In this document: one piece after another, positions 35,468-45,261 of the stretch | How positions within the stretch are numbered: position 1 is the first letter of the stretch | How the letters are laid out: every line of letters begins with the position of its first letter | From: Rhodoplanes sp. Z2-YC6860 | Lineage (GTDB): Bacteria > Pseudomonadota > Alphaproteobacteria > Rhizobiales > Xanthobacteraceae | Length of the DNA stretch: 64,000 nucleotides | Direction of reading: 5' to 3' | NCBI RefSeq assembly: GCF_001579845.1 | Contig: NZ_CP007440.1 | Span: 186,001 to 250,000, forward strand | Made by a program: the position numbers and the translations under genes | The notes under the pieces: model-generated | Seen by the model: the letters and a program-made list of their open reading frames with translations, nothing else | Database searches by the model: none | Told to the model about the DNA's origin: nothing

Positions 35468-36433
35468 ATGGCAAATATTGTCACCGAAGAAATGATGGTG
35501 CCGTCCGAGCCGGGCATCGACATTTTCGTCCGCAACAAGCGGCCGGCCGCTCATGCGGTGTTCACGCCGGAGCGCACGGTGCTGTTCGTGCACGGCTCGA
35601 CCTATCCGGCGCACACGGGATTCGACATCCCGCTCGAAGGGCAGTCGTGGATGGATCACATCGCCTCGCGCGGCTACGACGTCTATTGCCTCGACATCCG
35701 CGGCTATGGCCGTTCGACGCGACCGAAGGCGATGAGCGAGCCCGCGGAGAACAATCCGCCGCTCGCGCGCACGCCCGACGCAGTGAAGGACATCACCGCT
35801 GTTCTCAATTTCATTCTCAAGCGCCGCAACATCGCAAAGCTCAACCTGATCGGCTGGTCGTGGGGCTGCGCGCTGATGGCGATCACCACGATCCAGAACC
35901 CCGATAAGGTCGTGCGGCTCGTGCAGTACGCGCCCGGATGGCTGCGCAGCACGCCATCTCTCCTGAATGCAGGCCCAGGCCCGCTCGGCGCCTACCGCAC
36001 CGTCACCCGCGAGCAAGCCAAGGCGCGCTGGCTGAACGGCGTGCCGCAGGACAAGCAGGCGGCGCTCATTCCATCCGGCTGGTTCGAGCAATGGGCCGAC
36101 GCCAGTTGGGCGACCGATCCCGAGGGCGCGAAGCAGAATCCGCCGGTGGTGCGCGCACCGAACGGCACCGTGCAGGACACCCAGGAATACTGGTCCGCCG
36201 GCAAGGCCATGTACGACCCGGCCGACATCACGGTGCCGGACCTGATCGTGATCGGCGAATGGGACCGCGATACGCCGCCCTACATGGCGCAGGCGATCTT
36301 CCCGCTTTTGATCAACTCTCCGGGAAAGCGGCTCGTCATGCTGCCCGAGGCCACCCATCATATGATGCTGGAGAAGAACCGCCTGATGCTGTTCAAGACC
36401 GTGCAGGCGTTTCTCGACGAGGCCAGCGAGTAG
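35468..36433 (+). CDS. Alpha/beta hydrolase
   Basis: The 321-residue protein has the alpha/beta hydrolase fold: oxyanion region VLFVHGSTYPAHTGFD, YCLDIRGYGRSTRP, nucleophile serine in LIGWSWGCALMA, acid in IGEWDRDTPPYMA and a histidine in MLPEATHHMM. No signal peptide is visible. It could be a carboxylic-ester or C-C bond hydrolase; the substrate is unknown. It begins after the repeat at 35338-35448 and is followed 10 bp later by the gamma-glutamyltransferase gene. Confidence 0.88.
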   Translation: MANIVTEEMMVPSEPGIDIFVRNKRPAAHAVFTPERTVLFVHGSTYPAHTGFDIPLEGQSWMDHIASRGYDVYCLDIRGYGRSTRPKAMSEPAENNPPLARTPDAVKDITAVLNFILKRRNIAKLNLIGWSWGCALMAITTIQNPDKVVRLVQYAPGWLRSTPSLLNAGPGPLGAYRTVTREQAKARWLNGVPQDKQAALIPSGWFEQWADASWATDPEGAKQNPPVVRAPNGTVQDTQEYWSAGKAMYDPADITVPDLIVIGEWDRDTPPYMAQAIFPLLINSPGKRLVMLPEATHHMMLEKNRLMLFKTVQAFLDEASE

Positions 36434-36443
36434 ATTTTCCACA

Positions 36444-38180
<1,737 letters not shown>

Positions 38181-38190
38181 CTAGAGCGGT

Positions 38191-38844
38191 TCACAATTTG
38201 ACGGAAGCGTATCCGGCGTTTGCGAAGTAGTTGCTGCATTCGCGGGGGCCTATGGTTGTGACGAGGCTGCCGATTTGGCGCCAGACATCGTCGATGGTGC
38301 GCCTTTGAGCCATGCGCATCCAATGTTTGATCTTGGCGAAGGCCTGCTCGATCGGATTGAGGTCCGGCGAGTAGGGCGGCAGGTACCAGAGCCTGGCTCC
38401 GGCTGCTCTTATGATCTGTCGCAGCACGGCAGCCTTGTGGCTTCCGAGGTTGTCCATGACGACAATATCGCCGGCCTTCAGTGCGGGAACGAGTTGCTGC
38501 TGGACATAGGCTCGGAAGCACTCGCCGTTGATCGGGCCATCGAACACGCAAGGGGCTGTGAGGCCGTCGTGGCGGAGCGCGCCGAGGAAGGTCAGCGTCC
38601 GCCAATGACCATGCGGCGCGTAAGCTCGCAGGCGATCGCCCTTGCGTCCCCATCCGCGCAGCGGGGCCATGCTGGTCTTGATCCAGGTTTCGTCGATGAA
38701 GACCAAACGCCGTGGATCGAGACCGGCCTGCCAGGATCGCCAGCGCTTTCGTCTGCGGGCGATGTCGGCCCGGGCCTGTTCAAGCGCGAACAGTGTTTTT
38801 TTTGAACCGCAGGTCTTCGCGCCGCAGGAACAGCCACACGGCAT
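38191..38844 (-). CDS. IS630 transposase, DDE catalytic part (frame B)
   Basis: This frame carries the DDE domain: LVFIDETWIKTSM (first D), DIVVMDNLGSHKAA (second D) and YLPPYSPDLNPIEQAFAKIK (E). It has no plausible start of its own, since its first codons lie within the frame A overlap. It is therefore expressed as a fusion by a +1 (or -2) shift at the A8 run around 38802-38809. It ends inside the left terminal repeat with VKL and TGA. Confidence 0.85.
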   Translation of the reverse strand: MPCGCSCGAKTCGSKKTLFALEQARADIARRRKRWRSWQAGLDPRRLVFIDETWIKTSMAPLRGWGRKGDRLRAYAPHGHWRTLTFLGALRHDGLTAPCVFDGPINGECFRAYVQQQLVPALKAGDIVVMDNLGSHKAAVLRQIIRAAGARLWYLPPYSPDLNPIEQAFAKIKHWMRMAQRRTIDDVWRQIGSLVTTIGPRECSNYFANAGYASVKL

Positions 38845-39139
38845 TGTGCGAGACCTTTACCCCACGCGCGGCAAGTTCGTCCTTCAGCCCATGCAGGGTC
38901 AGATGCGGGGTCTGTCTGATGCGCTCCAGGATGAAGGCCCGATGCGGATCGAGCACCGGCTTGCGATATCCACCCATCTTGCTCGGCGACACTGAGCCAG
39001 TCGTCCGATAGCGCTGAGACCACTTCACCACCGACGACACCGCCACGCCGAACCGCGAAGCCACCGTCCGGCAGCTCTCACCGTTCCGCACCGCCGCAAC
39101 GACACGCTCACGCAGATCATTGGACAGAGGTCGGGTCAT
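38780..39139 (-). CDS. IS630 transposase, DNA-binding part (frame A)
   Basis: The 119-residue helix-turn-helix part shows LSNDLRERVVAAVRNGESCRTVASRFGVAVSSVVKWSQRY, then the linker GGYRKPVLDPHRAFILERI and a second HTH-like LTLHGLKDELAARGVKVS. The ATG at 39139 is preferred over upstream codons. The frame ends shortly after an A8 tract read TTC AAA AAA AAC; frame B reads the same tract one base later, the arrangement used for slippage or frameshifting in this family. Confidence 0.85.
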   Translation of the reverse strand: MTRPLSNDLRERVVAAVRNGESCRTVASRFGVAVSSVVKWSQRYRTTGSVSPSKMGGYRKPVLDPHRAFILERIRQTPHLTLHGLKDELAARGVKVSHNAVWLFLRREDLRFKKNTVRA

Positions 39140-39267
39140 GAGCTGCTGGCCTCCAACCCAGCCAGCAGCTTGAATCACAATTCGAAGCCCAGCGGAATCC
39201 CCAGCGATTCAGAAAAGAAGTGAACCGCTCTAGGGCGTTTTTCAAACCAGTTGCATCAATCTCCGTC

Positions 39268-39354
39268 GTCATGCCCGGCCTTGTGCCGGGCATCTCGATT
39301 AGGAGGGCACAGTGCGTCCCTGATCGAGATGGCCGGGACAAGCCCGGCCATGAC
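39268..39354. repeat. Palindromic repeat GTCATGCCCGG...CCGGCCATGAC
   Basis: This is a compact 87 bp member of the 6561-6684 family with the spacer GGGCACAGTGCGTCCCTGAT. It lies just beyond the insertion element and upstream of mscL. Confidence 0.8.
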
Positions 39355-39475
39355 AGCGGAGTTTGACGGCCCGCCCTTGCCGCCGCCCTGGAACCCTTTA
39401 GACTTTCAGCTGCTTTCCTCGCCGGCCTCGCCGGCGCCTGTGGAATTGTCCTGAGCAGCCTGGGGAGACGCGGCC

Positions 39476-39889
39476 ATGTTGGAAGACTTCAAAAAATTCG
39501 CGATGCGCGGCAACGTCATCGACCTCGCGGTCGGTGTCATCATCGGCGCGGCGTTCGGCGCCATCGTCACCTCGCTGGTCGGCGACCTCATCATGCCGAT
39601 CATCGGCGCCATCACCGGCGGCCTCGACTTCTCCAACTACTATCTCCCGCTGTCCTCCAAGGTGCAGTATGGGCTGTCCTATGCCGACGCCAAGAAGCAG
39701 GGCGCGGTGCTGGGCTACGGCCAGTTCCTCACCATCGCGATCAACTTCCTGCTCGTCGCCTGGGCGCTGTTCATCGCGATCAAGGCGATCAGCAAGCTGC
39801 AGAAGAAGGAAGAGGCGAAGCCGGCTCCGCCGCCCGCAGACGTGGTACTTCTGACCGAGATCCGCGACCTGCTGAAGGCCAAGGCCTGA
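39476..39889 (+). CDS. mscL: Large-conductance mechanosensitive channel
   Basis: The 137-residue protein is normal in size for MscL. Cytoplasmic helix [35 protein letters not shown] forms the start and first membrane segment with the pore. The periplasmic loop is [23 protein letters not shown]. The second membrane segment is [22 protein letters not shown], followed by a charged C-terminal bundle. It opens under hypo-osmotic membrane tension. GGGGAGA precedes the ATG. Confidence 0.97.
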   Translation: MLEDFKKFAMRGNVIDLAVGVIIGAAFGAIVTSLVGDLIMPIIGAITGGLDFSNYYLPLSSKVQYGLSYADAKKQGAVLGYGQFLTIAINFLLVAWALFIAIKAISKLQKKEEAKPAPPPADVVLLTEIRDLLKAKA

Positions 39890-39913
39890 CGCACCGCGCG
39901 CGCGTGGAGCGCC

Positions 39914-41002
39914 ATGCGCGCACTGGTCACCATCGCCCATTACTTCAAGCCAGACGGCTCGCTGCCCTGGACGCAGGGACTCGGCAGCGGCCGGGCACCG
40001 CTCGCCAAGATCGCGGCGCTCAACGCCGCGATCGTAGGCCTGCACCGCTACTTCGGGCCGCGCCGGCTGTCGCGAAACCCGGACGAGCCGCAGGCCCGCG
40101 CGGTCCAAGACAACACGCTCGACATCGTCATCATCACGGCGCGCGGCGCCAACCTGCTCGACTGGATCGGCATCGATCCTTCGATCTACGACGTCGAATA
40201 TTTCGACGGTGAGCCGTTGATGCTGCCGTTCGATGCGCAGCGGATCATGCGCGAACGCGCCGGCGGCTACGACGTCTACATGGCCATGGAAGACGACCTG
40301 ATCGTCGACGACCCGCAGATGATGGCCAAGATCGTCTGGTTCGCCGGCGAATTCGGGCCCCGCGCCGTGCTCTGCCCGGTGCGCTACGAGATGGCCTACA
40401 CCGGCACGCCCGCGAAGGTCGCCATCAGCCCGCGGCTGAGCCGCGAGACGCGCGCGCCGTTCCAAAGGCCCGGCGTGCCGCGCGTCCTGACCGGGCGCTG
40501 GAACGGCGTCGAGCAGTCGTTCTGCCAGCCCAACAATCCGCACATGGGCTGCACCGTGCTCACAGCGGATCAGCTCAAGCTCTGGATCGCGCATCCGACG
40601 TTTTACGATCGCGACGCGTCCTGGGTCGATTCTCTGGTGAGCGCCGCGACCCACGCGCCCGGCAAGGTCTTCGACTTCTACATTCCGTCCGAGCCGGACC
40701 CGTGGTTCCTCGGCATCGAGCATTACGGCACGCGCTACGCCGCGCCGCTCGCGCCGGAAGGCCAGGCGTTCGGCGAGCCGCCGCTGCTCAAGCTTGCCGA
40801 GGAATTGCTCGGCGGCGGAGCGGCGCAATCGACCGCCTCCGCGAGGCTCGCCGCGCTCGGCGTTCGCGCCGACACGATCAACACGGTGATGGCGGAAGCC
40901 GAGCGCATGCATTACGAACTCAACGCACTGAAAGGTTCGCGCTCGCGGCTCGCCAAGGCGCTGCTCGCGGCGCTGCTGAACAAGACGCGGCGAAGCCGCT
41001 GA
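39914..41002 (+). CDS. Glycosyltransferase-like protein of unknown family
   Basis: The 362-residue protein has no signal peptide. It begins MRALVTIAHYFKPDGSLPW and has a central GT-A-like acidic site, YDVYMAMEDDLIVDDPQMMAKIVWF, resembling DxD metal sites. Later PNNPHMGCTVLTADQLKLWI resembles acceptor-side loops, and the C-terminus is basic (LKGSRSRLAKALLAALLNKTRRSR). I do not recognise a named family. A sugar transferase role is inferred only from the acidic motif. It starts 25 bp after mscL and is followed by copy 2 of the structured repeat. Confidence 0.6.
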   Translation: MRALVTIAHYFKPDGSLPWTQGLGSGRAPLAKIAALNAAIVGLHRYFGPRRLSRNPDEPQARAVQDNTLDIVIITARGANLLDWIGIDPSIYDVEYFDGEPLMLPFDAQRIMRERAGGYDVYMAMEDDLIVDDPQMMAKIVWFAGEFGPRAVLCPVRYEMAYTGTPAKVAISPRLSRETRAPFQRPGVPRVLTGRWNGVEQSFCQPNNPHMGCTVLTADQLKLWIAHPTFYDRDASWVDSLVSAATHAPGKVFDFYIPSEPDPWFLGIEHYGTRYAAPLAPEGQAFGEPPLLKLAEELLGGGAAQSTASARLAALGVRADTINTVMAEAERMHYELNALKGSRSRLAKALLAALLNKTRRSR

Positions 41003-41111
41003 CGTCGAACGCGGCGGCGCCGCTTCCGGCAGAAGCAGCGCTCGAGGTTGCGGATTCACATGTCAAACAGCCCGCGCATTTTTGCGCGTCGTCTCAAGCA
41101 TTGGTACAGGC
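41003..41111. other. Short gap before repeat copy 2; no gene seen
   Basis: There is no ribosome site or domain. With the repeat and following stretch it makes a 650 bp interval without a convincing protein gene. Confidence 0.5.
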
Positions 41112-41526
41112 GTGATTCATCGGCCCCTTCCCATCCGGCGCGGGGCCAGCGCCTCCCTTTTTCCTCGTCCCTCACATGGGTGAGGGAGCGGAGCGCCGGT
41201 CAGCGCCACGCCTACGTTGGGCACCCTTGCGAGGGGTGCCCGCGTGCCTTTACGGCACGCACGCCTTCCGGCGCTCCACTGGTGGCGATTTATCGCGATA
41301 CCCTCGCTCGAGATTCGATCGGACGGTGCGGGACGAACCCTTCCCTAAGACCGCGTTGCCTTGGCCCTTCACCCGATCGCGCCCTGCCACTGAAGGCGGC
41401 CCCCTCATCGGGGACGGACGATGGCATCGCACCCTGGGACGTGGCTACGAACCACGCCTGCAGGCGCCACACCCCGCTCCGCCAAATAGACGTCTCTAGA
41501 TGACGCCCTCAACGAGCAAGGCAAAT
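41112..41526. repeat. Structured ~415 bp dispersed repeat, copy 2
   Basis: Same orientation as copy 1 (941-1356). The closing helix GGAGCGCCGG (41190-41199) / CCGGCGCTCC (41268-41277) is identical. The two hairpins it encloses have changed sequence but kept pairing: GGGCACCC/GGGTGCCC (41219-41241) and GCGTGCC-TTTAC-GGCACGC (41242-41260), the latter replacing GCGGGCTT/AAGCCCGC of copy 1. The CGTGG/CCACG hairpin is kept, with all three nearby changes in its loop. This pattern argues that structure is selected. Confidence 0.8.
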
Positions 41527-41540
41527 TCGCGTCTACACGT

Positions 41541-41568
41541 GATTTGCAGAAATGCAAATCGAATTTTT
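41541..41568 (+). terminator. Hairpin with T-run just after repeat copy 2
   Basis: GATTTGCA-GAAA-TGCAAATC (41541-41560) is a perfect 8 bp stem with a GAAA tetraloop, followed by GAATTTTT. It is terminator-shaped for plus-strand transcription. It could end a transcript running through the repeat or the upstream gene. Copy 1 has no matching hairpin. Confidence 0.5.
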
Positions 41569-41659
41569 GCCGCTCGCGGAATCATTGCGCTGCGTCGAAG
41601 CCAAACCGCGATGCGACATGTGACGCCCGATCGATGCGCAGCGGCCCGCTGTATCGGGC

Positions 41660-41905
41660 TCAGACGAAAAAAGAATCGTCCGGCCGCGTGGCCTTGCCGA
41701 TGAACCGCACGCCGAGCGTTGCGCCCTCGCGCCACAACACCTCGGCCTTGCGGCCGACCGAACCGCTCTTGGTCAGATAGACGACAAATGTTTTTGGAAG
41801 CTTGGCGTCGCTCGCAAGCGAGATGATAGCGCCGTCATCGGAAACATCCGATATTAAGGCCTCCACATCCGGCAGCGCATCGATCCAGCATCGGAAGGAA
41901 GACAT
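41660..41905 (-). CDS. Small PilZ-like protein
   Basis: The 81-residue protein is a single compact beta domain. It has the PilZ second motif ISDVSDDGAII (D-x-S-x-x-G) and the closing strands AEVLWREGATLGVRFIG. The N-terminal R-x-x-x-R motif needed for cyclic-di-GMP binding is not seen, so it may not bind the nucleotide. The ATG at 41905 is preferred because GCGAGGG lies 5 nt before it; a longer start is at 41929. Local GC is low. Confidence 0.7.
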   Translation of the reverse strand: MSSFRCWIDALPDVEALISDVSDDGAIISLASDAKLPKTFVVYLTKSGSVGRKAEVLWREGATLGVRFIGKATRPDDSFFV

Positions 41906-42289
41906 CGCAACCCTCGCAAGGACGCTCATCCGTTCGCCCGAGATTATATCGCTAAATGGGCCCGTCCTCTCATAGGCTGTGAGCGATTACGCTCCGATGA
42001 CCTCGCGCTGGGGTTGATTTCGATGGGTCATCGAAGACGTTGATTTTCGCGCGGACGTCACGCCCACGAGCGAAGTGCCAGCTGATTGATGAGACAACGT
42101 GATCGCGCGGGCCCGGTTCTTGTCGTAGAGGCGCGCTTTGATATTTTATCATCTGTCATCCATTTATCTGTGTCCAATTATTGACGTTTCACGCGGAGGC
42201 GTAGATTCAAAATGTCATAACTGTCGAGCACCGCCTGCTGACCAGATTTAGAGCTCGACCGCCAGTACATGGTGGGGGACTATGCTTCG
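41906..42289. other. AT-richer intergenic stretch upstream of rlmJ
   Basis: No coding frame with support was seen. It contains near-repeats GTTGATTTCG and GTTGATTTTCG and an AT-rich part TGATATTTTATCATC that could form a promoter. Composition differs clearly from the heme and glnK regions. Confidence 0.4.
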
Positions 42290-43114
42290 ATGAACTATCG
42301 CCATGCCTATCATGCGGGCAATCACACTGAGGTCTTCAAGCATTCGGCTCTGTGCCTCGTCATTGCTGAGCTCCAAAAGAAGACAACTCCATTCGCAATC
42401 CTCGATACGCACGCGGGAGCAGGTGAATATAACTTGCTTTCACCAGAGGCTATGAAGACCGGCGAAGCATTGGAAGGTATCGGGTTGGCATTCGATAAGT
42501 GCATCCCGAGCGCAGCTATCTATTTGGATATCGTGCGAAAGCGAAATTCTGCCCGGCTTTCTTCCTATCCCGGGTCCCCAAAGATCGTGCAATCTTTATT
42601 GAGACAGGAAGATCGGCTTATCGCATGTGAATTGCGAAAAGACGACTCATCGCATTTGCGCGCGATGTTCGAAGGTGATGGACGCATATCGGTTCACCAA
42701 AGGGATGGCTACGAGGCGATCGGAGCATTCGTGCCTTTGGCGACTAAGCGCGGCGTGGTGTTTATCGATCCGCCGTTCGAACGCGCGGACGAATTTCAAG
42801 CACTCGGGCAGGCTCTGAACGCAGGTGTCGCCAAGTGGCCAACCGGGATTTTCGTGGCTTGGTTTCCTCTAAAGGACAGACGCGGTATCGGGGCGCTCCG
42901 CAAGCAGTACAATCTGAAGAATCCGCCAACCCTTTGCTGCGAGTTTCTACGGCATCCGCTTGATGGGGTGACACTGGCAGGGAGCGGGCTTCTCATTTGC
43001 AATCCACCTTGGCAATTGGATCAGAAGCTAACGACCTTGTGTCGAGAGCTGTCGATAGCCTTGGGTCAATCACAAGCCCAATGGGATTTGGATTGGTGGA
43101 TAAGGGAGCGCTGA
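42290..43114 (+). CDS. rlmJ: 23S rRNA (adenine(2030)-N6)-methyltransferase RlmJ
   Basis: The 274-residue RlmJ-family enzyme begins with the diagnostic MNYRHAYHAGNHTEVFKHSAL and continues ILDTHAGAGEYNL (SAM site), YPGSPKIVQSLLRQEDRLIACEL, and FIDPPFERADEF (the DPPF catalytic motif). It has KRGVVF and a C-terminal NPPWQLDQKL. It methylates A2030 of 23S rRNA. Start: the ATG at 42290 follows GGGGG and matches the family N-terminus. It lies in a lower-GC stretch ending at tRNA-Gly. Confidence 0.93.
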   Translation: MNYRHAYHAGNHTEVFKHSALCLVIAELQKKTTPFAILDTHAGAGEYNLLSPEAMKTGEALEGIGLAFDKCIPSAAIYLDIVRKRNSARLSSYPGSPKIVQSLLRQEDRLIACELRKDDSSHLRAMFEGDGRISVHQRDGYEAIGAFVPLATKRGVVFIDPPFERADEFQALGQALNAGVAKWPTGIFVAWFPLKDRRGIGALRKQYNLKNPPTLCCEFLRHPLDGVTLAGSGLLICNPPWQLDQKLTTLCRELSIALGQSQAQWDLDWWIRER

Positions 43115-43289
43115 ATTTTTTCAGTGCGTGTTCTGACCGGGCAGATGCTCACTTTCCTGCAGCGCGTGTATTGAAGCGACCAAGGACGCCCTTTAACCGG
43201 CGCGAGCCGCCGAAATCCACCGTCCGCGGGCGCCAATCGAAAAAAGCCTAACGACCCCGGCGCGCATATGATTTTCTGACTAAAGAAAC

Positions 43290-43364
<75 letters not shown>

Positions 43365-43517
43365 ATCCGTAACATCAGGCGGTGGGTGACCGCCTGGGCC
43401 CGTTCCTATAGCGAAAAGCCTTAGGACTTTGCAACCTCGCTTCGAAGAAGAGTTAAAGGCTGGCGGTTTTGTGCAAAAATGGCCGCCCCACCCCGCTGTT
43501 CCATCCCAAAATCCCGC

Positions 43518-44027
43518 ATGCCCATCACCCCCGACGAGCTTTTTGCCGCGCTGGACCGCCTCGGCATCGCCCATCCGACCGTCAGCCATCAGCCGCTGTT
43601 CACGGTGGAGGAATCCCAGGGCCTGCGCGGCGCCATCCCGGGCGGCCACACCAAGAACCTGTTCCTCAAGGACAAGAAAAGCGCGCTGTTCCTCGTCACC
43701 GCGCTGGAAGACGCCGAGATCGAGCTGAAATCGCTGCATCGGCGGCTTGGGGCCACCGGGCGCTTCTCGTTCGGCTCGGCAGAGCAGATGCTGGAGACGC
43801 TGGGCGTGACACCCGGCTCGGTGACGCCGTTCGGGGTGATCAACGACCTGGGACATAGGGTCACGATGGTGCTGGACGAGGCGCTGATGCGCCACGAGAC
43901 CATCAATGCACACCCGCTGACCAACACCATGACGACGTCGATCCGGCGGGACGATCTGGTGCGGTTCCTGGACAGCACGGGGCATCCGCCGCGGATTTTG
44001 CCGGTGGCGGGGCCGGAACCTGCGTAG
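43518..44027 (+). CDS. Prolyl-tRNA deacylase (YbaK/ProX family)
   Basis: The 169-residue protein belongs to the free-standing editing-domain family. It has VSHQPLFTVEESQGLRGAIPGGHTKNLFLKDKK with the conserved lysines, a central DAEIELKSLHRRLGATGRFSFGS and the glycine-bearing PGSVTPFGVINDLGHRV motif. It hydrolyses mischarged Ala-tRNA(Pro). The ATG at 43518 matches the family N-terminus. It stands alone downstream of tRNA-Gly. Confidence 0.92.
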   Translation: MPITPDELFAALDRLGIAHPTVSHQPLFTVEESQGLRGAIPGGHTKNLFLKDKKSALFLVTALEDAEIELKSLHRRLGATGRFSFGSAEQMLETLGVTPGSVTPFGVINDLGHRVTMVLDEALMRHETINAHPLTNTMTTSIRRDDLVRFLDSTGHPPRILPVAGPEPA

Positions 44028-44059
44028 AGCGAAGTTGGGTGCGACATCGTCGGTGCGCT

Positions 44060-44170
44060 CCCTCCCCCTGAAAGGGGGAGGGTCGGGGCGGGGGTCCTGC
44101 CGCGCGGAGAGAGACCCCCACCCGGTTTGCTTTCGCAAACCGACCTCCCCCTTTCAGGGGGAGGTGAGGA
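44060..44170. repeat. Palindromic repeat with CTCCCCCTGAAAGGGGGAG arms
   Basis: Left arm CTCCCCCTGAAAGGGGGAG and right arm CTCCCCCTTTCAGGGGGAG are each self-complementary. Between them lies the hairpin CGGTTTGC-TTTC-GCAAACCG. This is a different family from the GTCATGC repeats. It lies in the gap before the thioredoxin-TPR gene. Confidence 0.7.
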
Positions 44171-44308
44171 CAGCCCGACCCGTGAACCCCATCATGCCGG
44201 CCCGCGTTGCCGGATTGCATTTGGCGGCGCCGCGGCCCATTTATGCCGGGAACTGAAATGTGATCGGGGCGATCCGGACCCCGGCCGGATGCTCAGGCGA
44301 GGAACGTG

Positions 44309-45226
44309 ATGTCGATGTTGCAGAGCGGCGGGGCCGTGCCGGCGCCCGCAGCCCAGGACGGTCTCATCAAGGAGACCACCACCCAGGGCTTCATGAAGGA
44401 CGTGATCGAGGAGTCGAAGCGCCAGCCGGTGCTGATCGACTTCTGGGCGCCGTGGTGCGGGCCGTGCAAGCAGCTCACGCCCGTGCTGGAGAAGGTGGTC
44501 AAAGGCGCCAAGGGCAAGGTCAAGCTGGTCAAGATGAACATCGACGACCATCCGGCCATCCCGGGCCAGATGGGCATCCAGTCGATCCCGGCCGTGATCG
44601 CCTTCGTCAACGGCCAGCCGGCCGACGGTTTCATGGGCGCGCTGCCGGAAAGCCAGGTGCTGGCGTTCATCGAGCGGCTGACCAAGGGCAAGGTCGGCGG
44701 CGAGGCGCAGGACCTGATGAAGAGCGCGGAAGCGGCGCTCGCCGAAGGCGACGCGCAGGGCGCGGCCGAGATCTATTCGCATCTGATCGCCGAGGACGAG
44801 ACCAACATCGGCGCGGTCGCGGGGCTCGCCCGCGCGTTCCTCGCGGAAGGCGACACCGAGCAGGCCAAGGCCACGCTCGACAAGGTGCCGGAGGCCAAGC
44901 GCAACGACACGGCTTATGCGGCGGCGCGCGCTGCCCTCGAAGTGGCGCAGCAAGCCAGCTCCGTCGGCCCGGTCGGCGAACTGGAAAAGAAGGTCGCGGC
45001 CAATCCGCTCGACCACCAGGCGCGGTTCGATCTGGCGGTGGCGCTGAGCGCGGCCGGCAAGCGCGCCGAGGCCGTCGATCATCTCCTCGAGGTGGTCAGG
45101 CGCGACCGCAAATGGAACGACGACGGCGCACGCAAGCAGCTTGTGCAGTTCTTCGAAGCCTGGGGTCCGACCGACGAGGCGACGGTCGCGGGCCGGCGCC
45201 GTCTGTCATCGATCCTGTTCGCCTGA
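44309..45226 (+). CDS. Thioredoxin-TPR protein (YbbN/CnoX-like)
   Basis: The protein is about 305 residues. A thioredoxin domain with intact active site WAPWCGPCKQL (C50-G-P-C53) and the cis-proline segment IQSIPAVIAFVNGQ is followed by TPR-like helices (e.g. AEAALAEGDAQGAAEIYSHLIAEDE and RFDLAVALSAAGKRAEAVDHLLEVV). The family includes CnoX, a chaperone-redox partner of GroEL; unlike E. coli YbbN, the CxxC here is complete. ATG 44309 follows GAGG; GTG 44306 is an alternative. It is probably cotranscribed with the next two genes. Confidence 0.92.
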   Translation: MSMLQSGGAVPAPAAQDGLIKETTTQGFMKDVIEESKRQPVLIDFWAPWCGPCKQLTPVLEKVVKGAKGKVKLVKMNIDDHPAIPGQMGIQSIPAVIAFVNGQPADGFMGALPESQVLAFIERLTKGKVGGEAQDLMKSAEAALAEGDAQGAAEIYSHLIAEDETNIGAVAGLARAFLAEGDTEQAKATLDKVPEAKRNDTAYAAARAALEVAQQASSVGPVGELEKKVAANPLDHQARFDLAVALSAAGKRAEAVDHLLEVVRRDRKWNDDGARKQLVQFFEAWGPTDEATVAGRRRLSSILFA

Positions 45227-45261
45227 TTCATCCCCCGGCGTGGGGCCGGGACGGAGCGATC

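Larger units (their letters stand above)
38182..39232 (-). mobile_element. IS630-family insertion sequence, apparently complete
   Basis: The element body 38184-39230 has 11 bp terminal repeats (GAGCGGTTCAC and GTGAACCGCTC) flanked by the TA dinucleotides expected for IS630 target duplication (38182-38183, 39231-39232). Including the flanking CTA, 14 bp match. It encodes two overlapping frames with an A8 run at the overlap. All DDE residues are present, so the copy looks recent and possibly active. Confidence 0.88.

Noticed and set aside
42997-43251. 84-residue frame overlapping the end of rlmJ
   Set aside because: No ribosome site, unrelated composition and overlap with the RlmJ C-terminus.
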